Below are positions 7,818-16,492 of a stretch of 64,000 nt of DNA, piece by piece. Source of the stretch: Candidatus Hermodarchaeota archaeon (GTDB taxonomy: Archaea > Asgardarchaeota > Hermodarchaeia > Hermodarchaeales > Hermodarchaeaceae); contig JAEOTO010000007.1 of the NCBI GenBank assembly GCA_016839805.1, positions 21,171-85,170 of the forward strand, in the 5' to 3' direction. The stretch's first letter is position 1; the number at the start of each line of letters is the position of its first letter. The notes beneath the pieces were generated by a model. The model did not search any database, was not told the DNA's origin, and worked only from the letters and a program-made list of their open reading frames with translations. The position numbers were made by a program, and so were the translations under genes.

Positions 7818-8490
7818 GTTAATCACAGTGACCTTTGCACCCAAAGGGGCATTAGAAATCCCCCGAGGGTCTCAAATCCTAATCGTCGGTCCTCCAGGCG
7901 TCGTAAAAACTACTTTTGCACTTAGATATCTAGCAGACAGATTGAAGGGAAATGAACAAGCGGTATTTGCCACGACTCTTTGGTCCCCTGAGCAAGTACG
8001 TGAAACCATCAGTCAGTTCGGTAGTAAGAAACTCGCAACACAACTTCGTATAGCAGATGGAGTATCTTGCGTAACAGCTCGCCCTTCATCAGAACCGTTT
8101 GCTTTTCAAAATCTTTACGATTTAAACACTATCAGTCTCGTGATGATTCAAGCCATTTCTGATATCAAAAATGGACATCTCTGTATAGATAATCTAACAA
8201 CCCTCATGACTTACTCAGCCCCTCTGTTGGTAATTAAGTTTTTACAAGTACTTTGCGCCAGAGTCAAGGATCGAGGGTTAACAGGGCTTTACTTACTCGA
8301 AGATGGCGTCCACTCAAAAGAAGTCGTAGCTACTTTACGCTTTTCTGTCGATGGAGTTATCGAAATCCACGATGAAGAAGAATCCGATGAACTCATTCAC
8401 AAAATCCGATTAGTACATCTTCGTGGAACCCAAGTTGATACACGATGGCTATTATATAACGAAAAACGACCTCTCCGACGAGTATCATAA
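7795..8490 (+). CDS. RecA/KaiC-like protein with altered Walker A
   Basis: A 231-residue RecA-like protein whose P-loop reads GPPGVVKTT (32-40): the glycine directly before the lysine is replaced by Val37. The lysine and following Thr remain, so nucleotide binding may be weakened rather than abolished. The strand HLCIDNLTTL occupies the Walker B position. It overlaps the upstream intact ATPase by 23 bases, and the two are probably a catalytic and a regulatory subunit. The start ATG 7795 lies in the 3' end of the upstream gene; no better start is available before the conserved region. A heteromeric complex is inference from gene pairing. Confidence 0.75.
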   Translation: MEGRPISELITVTFAPKGALEIPRGSQILIVGPPGVVKTTFALRYLADRLKGNEQAVFATTLWSPEQVRETISQFGSKKLATQLRIADGVSCVTARPSSEPFAFQNLYDLNTISLVMIQAISDIKNGHLCIDNLTTLMTYSAPLLVIKFLQVLCARVKDRGLTGLYLLEDGVHSKEVVATLRFSVDGVIEIHDEEESDELIHKIRLVHLRGTQVDTRWLLYNEKRPLRRVS

Positions 8491-8564
8491 TTGATACTCT
8501 GATGACTACTAAATATTGGCCTATTATTGCAAAGAAGTATATTTCGAGTGATTAAGAGTGGAAT

Positions 8565-9182
8565 CTAAGCTTCTTGAATACTTTGAACGTTTGTTGGTCT
8601 CAATCTTTGATTTACTTCTTCTGAATTCGGAGTTTCTTTTGATTTCGGTGGAAAAAGATAGTAGATCATGTCCTCAAAAGTCTCGATAAAACCGGGGACC
8701 AGTACGATAGCTACAATACAGAGAATAAAAACACCTACTACTCCAAGGACAAAACTCATGGGGTAGTGAGCAAGTTCCCAAGGGAGTATTCCCAAATACA
8801 CTAACCAGATTTCATATACGACTCGAAGAACGTTTGCCACAAAAAGCATGATAGTGACAACTATTACTGCAAGAATTTTTCTGGGCCATGTCCCCCGTGG
8901 CAATGGCAAAATCAATCCAGCAAATACGGCGATGACTTGAATACCAGTACATTCACGTACGATTTGGAATTGTTGAAATCCTATGACGGCAACGTAAACG
9001 GCTCCATGCAACCAATCGACAGTGATGACTGAAGGAACCCCTATCCACGTGAGTAAAATTGCTGAAACGTAAGCGGTTGGAATAGCAAGAATGAATGGTT
9101 GGGGTAAGAAGTATACTAAAAGCGTTACAATCACAGCAATACATAGGTACAAAACAAGCGCTCTAGGAGTCGGCCTTTCCAT
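8565..9182 (-). CDS. Archaeosortase/exosortase-family transpeptidase
   Basis: A 205-residue multi-pass membrane protein with the exosortase/archaeosortase catalytic signature: Cys78 in VRECTGIQ, Arg120 in VANVLRVVYE and His139 in WELAHYPMSF, each on or next to a membrane helix. These enzymes cut proteins at a C-terminal PGF-like anchor and attach them to lipid. The frame continues to a GTG at 9353, but that extension is Thr/Arg/Pro-rich and is antisense to a hydrophobic reading frame on the other strand, so ATG 9182 is preferred. Likely substrates in the window are the IPGFPI-tailed proteins at 15.9, 22.5 and 30.8 kb. The family call is strong; specificity is inferred. Confidence 0.87.
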   Translation of the reverse strand: MERPTPRALVLYLCIAVIVTLLVYFLPQPFILAIPTAYVSAILLTWIGVPSVITVDWLHGAVYVAVIGFQQFQIVRECTGIQVIAVFAGLILPLPRGTWPRKILAVIVVTIMLFVANVLRVVYEIWLVYLGILPWELAHYPMSFVLGVVGVFILCIVAIVLVPGFIETFEDMIYYLFPPKSKETPNSEEVNQRLRPTNVQSIQEA

Positions 9183-9396
9183 GTCTTCAGAATCCTCTTC
9201 AGCTTCTCTTGTTTCCTCGTCACGGGCTATTGTTGTTTTGTCCGTGGTTATTGGGTTCACCGTCCTGGTCGCTGGTGGAGTTGCTTTCATTTTAGGATTA
9301 AATCTTCTGGGAGAAGCTCTCGTTCTTGCGGGCGTGTTTCTCTTTGCGTTCACAATGCTGTGTTATTTGGCTGCACGCCGCAACCGGAACCAATAA
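9181..9396 (+). CDS. Small two-helix membrane protein
   Basis: A 71-residue protein starting at ATG 9181 with AGGAG about 13 bases upstream. It has a Ser-rich N-terminus (MSSESSSASLVSSSRA), two hydrophobic segments (about residues 20-42 and 45-65) and a basic C-terminus (AARRNRNQ), a convincing small membrane protein. Its start overlaps the start of the archaeosortase on the opposite strand: the tetranucleotide CATG at 9180-9183 contains both start codons. No family was recognised. The alternative is that this frame is a chance antisense reading of the archaeosortase extension; the clean helix-plus-positive-tail layout argues against this. Confidence 0.5.
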   Translation: MSSESSSASLVSSSRAIVVLSVVIGFTVLVAGGVAFILGLNLLGEALVLAGVFLFAFTMLCYLAARRNRNQ

Positions 9397-9479
9397 GCAT
9401 GTACTCGTGTTTTCCCATTATTAGACTTATCCCTTCTCTGGGCGAAGGATTGCTTGCATTAACAGTTTCAAAGGATGAT

Positions 9480-12128
9480 TTATTTCCAAAGTGGCAGAAG
9501 GAACACAAATTTTGCTCCTTTAGAATAATCATTTTCTACCCGATTTTCAACCCAGATCTGGCCACCATATCTTCCAATTATTCTTTGAACGAGTGTTAAT
9601 CCAATTCCAGACCCTTGGGCTTTCTCACCTATCCGACGGGTAAACCTAGCGAAAATTAATTTCTTCAATTCATCTGAGATTCCAGGACCTTGGTCGGTTA
9701 ATTCAATTCTTAAAAACCGTTTGTTATCATCCGGGCTCACATTGACTTCAATCTCAACCTTTTCTCGGCGATCGAATTTGGTTGCATTGTGTAATAGGTT
9801 ATAGAAGAGATCAAGTAACAATTCATCAGCTAAGATCATGTATTTTCCAGGATGTATGTTGGTATCAACCCGAATGGTCTTCTTTGGAAATGCTTGTTTA
9901 ACTGCATTTAACGCACTCTGGAAGTCGGGTTCTATATCCCGCACCCCTAAATGTGGTCGTGTTGCATCAATTCGCGAAAACTTTCTAACACGACCAATTA
10001 GAGCGGAACTCCTCTCCACTTGCTCTAATGCAACCTGAAGCTGTTCACGAAGCGGTTCAGGAACATCAGGATCATAGAGTTGAATTTCTAATGCTGATAA
10101 TATCGCTTGGTTGATGTTATTTAGATCATGCGCCATTAAATCAGTGAAAAATTCAGCTCGAGCTTTCGCCTCCTCGAGTTCTTTTTCTGCTTCTTTACGC
10201 TCTGTTATGTCACGGGCAACTAGAATGTAGCCTAATGGTACACTTTCTGCTCCATAAAGAATTGCGGCACTGATATCCGCTGGAAAAGTAGAACCATCTT
10301 TATGGATAAGTGTAAATTGTTCGGGTTTAGCAATACCTGTTTCTTTTGTAGATTCCAGGTTTTTGATGGCTCTCTTCCGATCCTCCGGTATTACCAATTC
10401 AAAACAACTTTTTCCAATTAATTCATCGATTGCATCATATCCAAGTAATTTGATTGCTCGATCATTCACTAATGTGATATTTCCCTCTGCATCCGTAACC
10501 ATGATGGCATCAGGTGAGGTTTCAACAAGTGCACGATAACGAGATTCAGATTGTTTGAGGATATCGTCTGCAATCATACGTTGAGTAATATCGCGACATA
10601 CACCACGAAATCCAATAACCTGATTTGATTCATCGAAAATAGGTCGTGAACTCGTTTCCAGAATCAAAGTGTTTCCATCACGATGGAAAAAGTGATTGAC
10701 TAAACTTCGAAATGAGCGATTTTGGTTCCCACGTTCAGAAAAAGTGGTTCTTACTTCTTCGATTTCTGAAGGTTCCATTAAATCCCATAGTTCTCTTCCA
10801 ATGATTTGTCCAGCTGTATAGCCCAATATATCTTCAACTGAACAATTAGAATAGGTGAATTTGAACTCTTGGTCTACTTCCCAAACCCAATCAGCAGTGT
10901 CTTCAACAAGTAAACGGAATTTCTCTTCAGATTCTTTGAGCGCCTCTTCAGCGATTTTTCGTTCCGTTACATCCTCTCCAGAACTAAGTATTCCCGTCAT
11001 AGTTCCATCATCTTCACGAAGAACTGTCGTATGCCACTGAATGATGCGCTCGGATCCATCCTTTCTGATGATAGGGTTTTCCACAAACTCTTTTAATTCA
11101 CATTGTCCAGTCAAGGCTTTTTCATAAAATTCCTTCATTGCTGTGCGGTTAGGTTCAGTGATGCAGGTATCAAAATAATTCTGACCTATCAGTTCGTTTT
11201 CCGTATACCCGAAAATTTCACAGGCTTTCCTATTAACTAGGAAAATACGCTGTTGTACATCAATCCCTATAAATGCTGCACCAGCGATTTCTAAATATTG
11301 CTGCCCTCGATCGCGTTCGTGGAATAGCGCCTCTTGCGACACTTTGCGTTCAGTAATATCTCTTGTAACTTCAACACATCCAATGACATTTCCTTCTTCA
11401 TCCTTGAGTGGATAACCACGAATGAACCAATACCGACCATCAGGTGTGCTCATTTCATTCTCTTTGACCTCACCGGTTTTTCGGGCTTCGACTATCGGGC
11501 ATCCTTCACAAGGAGTTTCCCTTCCAGGCCAAACTTCGTAGCAAAATCGGCCAGTTATCTCATCAAGGGTAAGGTTCACTGAATCTGCGGCAGCTCGGTT
11601 CGCCCATATAATCCGGTTTTCCATATCCTGATAGATTACATGTTCAGAAATGCTATCCAAAATGAGGGACTTTTCTTCAACTATTTTTTTCAGAGCCAAC
11701 TCACTCTCTTGTAATACTCGCTCAATTTCCTTACGTTCACTGATGTCCTTTTGAATTGAAATCGAATAAAGAACTTGACCATCATCATCCATAATCATGT
11801 TGGCATTCAGTAAGACCGTACGCTGGTGCCCTTCCCTATTTTGAATGATAAGTTCCTCATCGGAAATCGAGGCATTTTCCTTCCACCTTTTGAAAATCTC
11901 CATAACCTTGTCCTGGCATTCATCGGCATAAATGGTCCGAATGTGTTTACCAATTAATTCTACACGGCTATAACCTAAAGCCTGAAGAGCTGATTGGTTA
12001 ACATCGAGGATTATTCCTTGAGGAGAGATCATATAACAATACAAGGGTGCATTTTCGAAAAACAAGCGAAACCGATTATCCTCATCACGCTCCTTGGAAT
12101 CCTGCGCGTCTGGCCTATTCAAAGACAT
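9480..12128 (-). CDS. Multi-PAS sensor histidine kinase
   Basis: An 882-residue soluble histidine kinase with five PAS domains in series, each ending in a DITERK-like PAC motif, and then the kinase core. The phospho-acceptor region reads FFTDLMAHDLNNINQA with the H-D-L-N-N box; the ATPase domain shows the N box (NLLHNATKFD), G1 (DQGPGI) and G2 (GSGIGLTL). The second PAS carries a cysteine cluster (PCEGCP), seen in some redox- or metal-sensing PAS domains. No transmembrane segment is present, so it senses cytosolic signals. TTG 12155 and ATG 12146 are also in frame; ATG 12128 is chosen as the clearest start. The lone receiver at 3.7 kb is a candidate partner. Confidence 0.92.
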   Translation of the reverse strand: MSLNRPDAQDSKERDEDNRFRLFFENAPLYCYMISPQGIILDVNQSALQALGYSRVELIGKHIRTIYADECQDKVMEIFKRWKENASISDEELIIQNREGHQRTVLLNANMIMDDDGQVLYSISIQKDISERKEIERVLQESELALKKIVEEKSLILDSISEHVIYQDMENRIIWANRAAADSVNLTLDEITGRFCYEVWPGRETPCEGCPIVEARKTGEVKENEMSTPDGRYWFIRGYPLKDEEGNVIGCVEVTRDITERKVSQEALFHERDRGQQYLEIAGAAFIGIDVQQRIFLVNRKACEIFGYTENELIGQNYFDTCITEPNRTAMKEFYEKALTGQCELKEFVENPIIRKDGSERIIQWHTTVLREDDGTMTGILSSGEDVTERKIAEEALKESEEKFRLLVEDTADWVWEVDQEFKFTYSNCSVEDILGYTAGQIIGRELWDLMEPSEIEEVRTTFSERGNQNRSFRSLVNHFFHRDGNTLILETSSRPIFDESNQVIGFRGVCRDITQRMIADDILKQSESRYRALVETSPDAIMVTDAEGNITLVNDRAIKLLGYDAIDELIGKSCFELVIPEDRKRAIKNLESTKETGIAKPEQFTLIHKDGSTFPADISAAILYGAESVPLGYILVARDITERKEAEKELEEAKARAEFFTDLMAHDLNNINQAILSALEIQLYDPDVPEPLREQLQVALEQVERSSALIGRVRKFSRIDATRPHLGVRDIEPDFQSALNAVKQAFPKKTIRVDTNIHPGKYMILADELLLDLFYNLLHNATKFDRREKVEIEVNVSPDDNKRFLRIELTDQGPGISDELKKLIFARFTRRIGEKAQGSGIGLTLVQRIIGRYGGQIWVENRVENDYSKGAKFVFLLPLWK

Positions 12129-12332
12129 AATTTTGCACCATGACATTGAAGCCAATGAGTTTCAAACTCTAGAGGGAGGAGTATTACTGAACCAGGTGGT
12201 TAGCCTTTCATGTTCCCCAAAGTCGATCGACTTCAAAGATTCTGTGTTGGATTACAATAAATATCTGTTTCGGGCTTTACAAAAAACAGTTCCAAAAACT
12301 GAGTTAATCACACCTAAATTTCCAGAACTTTT

Positions 12333-12360
12333 AACTTTTGTACTAAAAAGTACAAAAGTT
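12333..12360 (-). terminator. Perfect 12-bp inverted repeat, 4-base loop
   Basis: The arms AACTTTTGTACT and AGTACAAAAGTT are perfect complements around an AAAA loop. The hairpin lies 18 bases beyond the stop of the gene ending at 12378 and about 205 bases upstream of the histidine kinase start, both on the minus strand. A terminator for the upstream gene or a dyad operator for the kinase are both possible. Because it is AT-rich and lacks a long following U-tract on that strand, the operator reading cannot be excluded. Confidence 0.5.
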
Positions 12361-12377
12361 AGGAAAAAAATTGAAAG

Positions 12378-12758
12378 TTAACCGACATAGGAGGGTGTAT
12401 CCGGTTTATCGGTCGGTGAACGTCGCTTCTTCTGCTGCTTCTTGATCTGTTGTTCTAGCTCCACAACCTTCTGCGTCATGTAGTTTGCTAAGTCTTTCCA
12501 CATCCACGGCGCCATTTTGACAGTAGCGACAATTTGAAAGTCAGCGTGTTCTGCTTCGAGTCTTTCTTGTTTGGTTATCTTCGGCACTTCAACATGCGAG
12601 ATGAGGTTGATGAATCCTTCGTGCTGGTTGACGCCGGCATAATACCCATTCGCGAAAATGATGCGGTGTTCTGGGCTTATAGTCACCTGAACAGGAATGC
12701 CTTTCATCCCTTCAGGTGCTGAATCTTCTTTTTTCGGTTTAGATTTATGAGTTGACAT
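12378..12758 (-). CDS. Small conserved protein resembling DUF3467
   Basis: A 126-residue cytosolic protein. The central part (PVQVTISPEHRIIFANGY, then VATVKMAPWMWKDLANYM and KVVELEQQI) has the two-strand plus helix pattern of DUF3467-type proteins, where an aromatic or acidic surface strand is followed by a helix after a 'sp..k.l...l' motif. The flanks are Lys-rich and probably disordered. ATG 12758 is preferred over ATG 12782 because the shorter form starts with a typical charged N-terminus, although neither has a clear ribosome site. Function is unknown; the DUF match is tentative. Confidence 0.6.
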   Translation of the reverse strand: MSTHKSKPKKEDSAPEGMKGIPVQVTISPEHRIIFANGYYAGVNQHEGFINLISHVEVPKITKQERLEAEHADFQIVATVKMAPWMWKDLANYMTQKVVELEQQIKKQQKKRRSPTDKPDTPSYVG

Positions 12759-12988
12759 GCTGTCGGGTGGCAGGCACCACATAAAAGGACTGCTAAGGGT
12801 TGTTGATAGCTAAAGTTTCAGACGGTTTTATGATATTGTGTGTTGTGTGACGGATAATTTTAAATATCGCCTTCAGGCACCGGAACTCGTTCCTGTCCGT
12901 AAAGACGGGTATCCCCGATTTTTGAGGGGAAGAAGAACAGTATTGATTGAAGCATCATACTTGCTATTACATACACCGGTGACAAGCC

Positions 12989-14953
12989 GTGAGTAAAATT
13001 GAGATTACGTCAACAGAATCCCGGGTGTTCCCACCTCCTAAAGCCTTCAGTAAACAGGCTCATATCAAGAACATGGAAGAATTAGGTAAACTTTACCAAG
13101 AATCCATCAAGAATCCCACTGGCTTTTGGACAAAACAAGCTGAGAAACTCGATTGGTTTGAAAAATGGTCAGAACCTGTTCACACTTGGGATCCAGCTGA
13201 AGCACGTCACACCTGGTTTAAAGGTGGTAAACTCAACGCCTGCTATAACTGTCTTGACCGTCATGTAAAGGGCGAAAATAAAGACAAAATTGCGATTATC
13301 TGGGAAGGTGACGATCCCCAAGAAAGTAAGACCTTTACTTTCCAACAACTCCATACTGAAGTCAGTAAGTTCGCTAACGCTCTCAAGAAACTCGGATATA
13401 GAAAAGGAGACCGTATGGCAATTTATCTGCCCATGATTCCGGAACTAGCTATTGCTATGTTAGCATGTGCGCGGTTGGGCATCATTCATAGCATCGTCTT
13501 TGGCGGGTTTAGTGCAGACAGTCTGAAAGATCGCATTCTGGATGCCAATTGCACAGGTCTCATTACCAGTGACGGGAGTTACCGTGGAGGGAAAACTATC
13601 CCTCTGAAGGACAATGCTGATGTAGCACTGAAAAGCTGTCCCAAGGTAAAACATAACATCGTCGTAAAACGCACTGGCATAGAAGTTGAAATGAGAAAGA
13701 AACGGGATCTCTGGTGGCACGAACTCATGAAGGATCTCGAAGTCCAAGGTGAATGCCCAGCTGAACCAATGGATGCGGAAGATTGTCTATTCATCCTCTA
13801 TACGAGCGGTTCGACTGGTAAGCCAAAGGGCGTCCTTCATACCACTGGTGGTTACCTTACATATACTATGACCACCTTCAAGTGGATTTTCGATTATCAA
13901 CCTACTGATATCTATTGGTGTACTGCTGACATTGGTTGGATTACTGGGCACAGCTATATTGTCTATGGTCCTCTAGCAGCCGGCGCAACAAGTGTAATGT
14001 TTGAAGGTGTACCAACCTATCCGGAACCAGACCGTTTCTGGGCAATTGTAGAAAAATGGAATATCAACCAATTTTACACTGCTCCAACTGCTATTCGGGC
14101 TATCATGCGTCATGGCGACGAATGGGTCAACAAACATGATCTTAGCAGTCTAAAGCTCCTTGGTACAGTTGGAGAACCTATCAATCCCGAAGCATGGATT
14201 TGGTATCATCAAGTTGTCGGAAAGGGCAAGACACCCATTGTTGATACATACTGGCAAACGGAAACTGGGGGAGTAGTCATTTCACCTATTCCTGGTGCAG
14301 TTCCACTAAAACCTGGATCGGCCACACTGCCATTCTTTGGCATAGAAGCAATGATAGTTGACGAGTCGGGCCAAGAAGTAGGTGTAAACGAAGGCGGTTA
14401 CCTTGTCATTAAGAAACCATGGCCAGGACTAATGCGCACCGTTTATGGCGACCATCAACGCTTTATTGATACCTATTTCAAGACTTTCCCACCCTACTAC
14501 ATGACCGGGGACGGGGCTCGAATAGACGAAGATGGTTATTTCTGGGTCGTTGGTCGAATTGACGACGTCGTAAATGTTAGTGGTCACCGTATGGGTACTG
14601 CTGAAATCGAATCCGCTCTGGTTAAACATCCCGCTGTGGCTGAAGCAGCTGTAGTCGGTTTTCCTCATGACATTAAGGGCCAAGCCCTCTACTGCTTTGT
14701 TACCCTCAAATTGGGTTACGAAAAAACTGATGAGCTAAGACAAGAACTTCGAAAACACGTCCGTAAAGATATTGGTCCCATTGCGACCCCAGATAAAGTC
14801 CAATTCGCAGATGCCCTTCCCAAGACCCGAAGTGGCAAGATTATGCGACGGATTTTAAAGAAAATCGCAGCAGGCGAGACCAAAGATTTGGGTGACACTA
14901 CAACGTTAGCTGATCCATCAATTGTCCAAAAGCTCATAAAAGAACGGGTTTAA
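12989..14953 (+). CDS. acs: Acetyl-CoA synthetase (AMP-forming)
   Basis: A full-length 654-residue acetate:CoA ligase that makes acetyl-CoA from acetate, CoA and ATP through acetyl-AMP. The phosphate-binding loop YTSGSTGKPKG starts near residue 271, the adenine/acetate motif TYWQTETGG near 420, the hinge region GRIDDVVNVSGHRMG near 525, and the catalytic C-terminal lysine is Lys617 in PKTRSGKIMRR; this lysine is the usual site of regulation by acetylation. The start is GTG 12989 with GGTGA seven bases upstream. A strong hairpin terminator follows. The enzyme indicates acetate assimilation or exchange. It appears monocistronic. Confidence 0.96.
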   Translation: MSKIEITSTESRVFPPPKAFSKQAHIKNMEELGKLYQESIKNPTGFWTKQAEKLDWFEKWSEPVHTWDPAEARHTWFKGGKLNACYNCLDRHVKGENKDKIAIIWEGDDPQESKTFTFQQLHTEVSKFANALKKLGYRKGDRMAIYLPMIPELAIAMLACARLGIIHSIVFGGFSADSLKDRILDANCTGLITSDGSYRGGKTIPLKDNADVALKSCPKVKHNIVVKRTGIEVEMRKKRDLWWHELMKDLEVQGECPAEPMDAEDCLFILYTSGSTGKPKGVLHTTGGYLTYTMTTFKWIFDYQPTDIYWCTADIGWITGHSYIVYGPLAAGATSVMFEGVPTYPEPDRFWAIVEKWNINQFYTAPTAIRAIMRHGDEWVNKHDLSSLKLLGTVGEPINPEAWIWYHQVVGKGKTPIVDTYWQTETGGVVISPIPGAVPLKPGSATLPFFGIEAMIVDESGQEVGVNEGGYLVIKKPWPGLMRTVYGDHQRFIDTYFKTFPPYYMTGDGARIDEDGYFWVVGRIDDVVNVSGHRMGTAEIESALVKHPAVAEAAVVGFPHDIKGQALYCFVTLKLGYEKTDELRQELRKHVRKDIGPIATPDKVQFADALPKTRSGKIMRRILKKIAAGETKDLGDTTTLADPSIVQKLIKERV

Positions 14954-14962
14954 CACCGTACA

Positions 14963-15012
14963 TCCGTGGGTTCAATAAGAACTCACGGAAGTATTTCTTT
15001 TTTTCTTTCTTC
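14963..15012 (+). terminator. Hairpin plus U-tract terminator after acs
   Basis: An 11-bp stem with one G-U pair (TCCGTGGGTTC against GAACTCACGGA), loop AATAA, is followed at 14994-15012 by an almost pure T run. It lies 10 bases after the acs stop codon and should end that transcript. Confidence 0.8.
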
Positions 15013-15080
15013 ACAGGTACTACCACTAATTTACTTTTTTCAAGTCTTAATCAGAATTAAGCTGAACCAAATATAATTCA

Positions 15081-15088
15081 TATAAATA
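15081..15088 (+). promoter_or_regulatory. TATA box candidate
   Basis: TATAAATA stands 58-66 bases before the ATG at 15147. An archaeal start site would lie about 25 bases downstream, leaving a leader of roughly 35 bases that contains the AAGGA-like ribosome site. Confidence 0.5.
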
Positions 15089-15146
15089 GGACCTTAACTA
15101 GACTGTTAACGAGTAGTAAAATGGTTTAAAAGGATGAGTTAGACTG

Positions 15147-15722
15147 ATGACTTTTGGATTAACAGGAATATTCAGCACAATTCGAATGGCTCAGGTTGAT
15201 ATTTCAAATCCACTTTTTTGGCTGGCAGTATTTTTCGTATCAGGGTTGGGCGTTGCACTACTCGTTGGAATAATTGCCGGATCTATATTGACTCTGCAGG
15301 GCAGAAGTATCCGTAAGAGAGCCGCAGAAGCGGGTGTCTCAGTTAAGTTACCGAGAAGCGAAGGTGGCATTGATCCTTATGACATTGAGGGATGTGGATA
15401 TTGTATTATCTTCATTGTAATCATAATTCTCGGTGCCATGGGGATTTCACTTCCTATCATATTACCCCAGCAAACAGAGGCCATAATAATGGCTGTAGTC
15501 CTAGTCATTTTTGGTGGTCTCTTTTGGGGATTGGTCATCTGGTCCATTTTCTATACTGCCCGTGAATATCCAAAACGTCGGAAATTACTAGCAGCAGCTT
15601 TACAGGGGACTCCCAAAGCCAGGATTAGAAAAGAGGGAGAAACCCTAACATGTTCAACATGTGGTTTACCTTTACGAGCCGATGACAAATTCTGTGGTAG
15701 TTGTGGGGCTGCTACTGATTAG
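15147..15722 (+). CDS. Membrane protein with C-terminal zinc ribbon
   Basis: A 191-residue protein with a hydrophobic helix at about residues 22-50, a basic cytosolic linker (RSIRKRAAEAGV), two further helices at about 85-105 and 112-135, and a C-terminal zinc ribbon: CSTCG followed 16 residues later by FCGSCGA. The same helix, basic RKKAE-AG linker and helix layout recurs in the proteins at 16.5 and 29.4 kb, and the same type of ribbon ends the proteins at 16.97, 17.9 and 30.0 kb, so this is a local family. Function is unknown. A TATA-like box at 15081 and the acs terminator upstream mark an independent transcript. Confidence 0.75.
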   Translation: MTFGLTGIFSTIRMAQVDISNPLFWLAVFFVSGLGVALLVGIIAGSILTLQGRSIRKRAAEAGVSVKLPRSEGGIDPYDIEGCGYCIIFIVIIILGAMGISLPIILPQQTEAIIMAVVLVIFGGLFWGLVIWSIFYTAREYPKRRKLLAAALQGTPKARIRKEGETLTCSTCGLPLRADDKFCGSCGAATD

Positions 15723-15933
15723 ATTCACATCGATGATCGGCTATTCCTATTTGATTTTTTTTTAAAAAAAATGCTCACTATTGTACATATTTTATAAACA
15801 GTGATAGTGCATAGACGGTATCTGTGTGAGAAAGGATGGTTTCAAAAGTACAGTGGGCAAATTTACCTAATATTGCATTAATGATAGCCCGAATCTGTTT
15901 TCATAACAAACACAATGGAATGGAGGTGAATTA

Positions 15934-16464
15934 ATGAAACGAAAAATATTACCCTGTATTCTAGTGTGCTGTTTATGGTCCCTGACAATCGTTGAAGTAA
16001 GTGCCAATGGGTATTGGATGCCAACAGAATTTGGGAGCCTGCTTGGTCCTATTCCAGCTCTTGGGCATAAGCATATGCAAAAAACAACCGCTCATTCACG
16101 AGAAGAATTCGAATTTAACTGGACAACTGGTCTTGTTGCCGTTAACTTCCACATTATGAACGCAGTTAACTACCAAAACTGGTCAACAGGCCAGCCTTGG
16201 ACTGGCACCGTAAATCACCTAAACATCACCGGTGAAGCCTTTTCCTGGGAAACTTATGGAGCTAATGCCACATATCATTTCATCTGGTACAACCCATCCG
16301 TGATTGGTACAAACATAGTTGGTGATTGGCATCGTAGTCGATGGGTCGAAGTTGAAGGAAACATACCAGGTTTTCCAATTGAAACCATCGTAATTGGCCT
16401 TGCCATTGCAATAGGACTAGGTATTGTCATTAGGCACAGAATGAAAAAACAAGATTCGAAGTAA
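15934..16464 (+). CDS. Secreted protein with IPGFPI membrane-anchor tail
   Basis: A 176-residue precursor. MKRKILPCILVCCLWSLTIV is a signal peptide, and the mature part contains several N-glycosylation sequons (NWT, NWS, NIT, NAT). The C-terminus is IPGFPIETI, then a hydrophobic helix, then a basic tail (RHRMKKQ), the tripartite layout of archaeosortase substrates. A strong GGAGGTG precedes the ATG. The mature domain is rich in Trp, Tyr and His and is not recognised. It faces the archaeosortase gene only at a distance (about 7 kb), but the shared tail with two other proteins in the window supports common processing. Confidence 0.8.
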   Translation: MKRKILPCILVCCLWSLTIVEVSANGYWMPTEFGSLLGPIPALGHKHMQKTTAHSREEFEFNWTTGLVAVNFHIMNAVNYQNWSTGQPWTGTVNHLNITGEAFSWETYGANATYHFIWYNPSVIGTNIVGDWHRSRWVEVEGNIPGFPIETIVIGLAIAIGLGIVIRHRMKKQDSK

Positions 16465-16492
16465 CACTATTAGAAACAATTCAACAGTCATA

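Noticed and set aside
9183..9353. N-terminal extension of the archaeosortase to GTG 9353
   Set aside because: The extension is Thr/Arg/Pro-rich low-complexity sequence lying antisense to a hydrophobic frame, and ATG 9182 directly precedes the first membrane helix.
12094..12381. 95-codon plus-strand frame across the kinase start
   Set aside because: No ribosome site, AT-rich spacer composition, and it overlaps the histidine kinase N-terminus.
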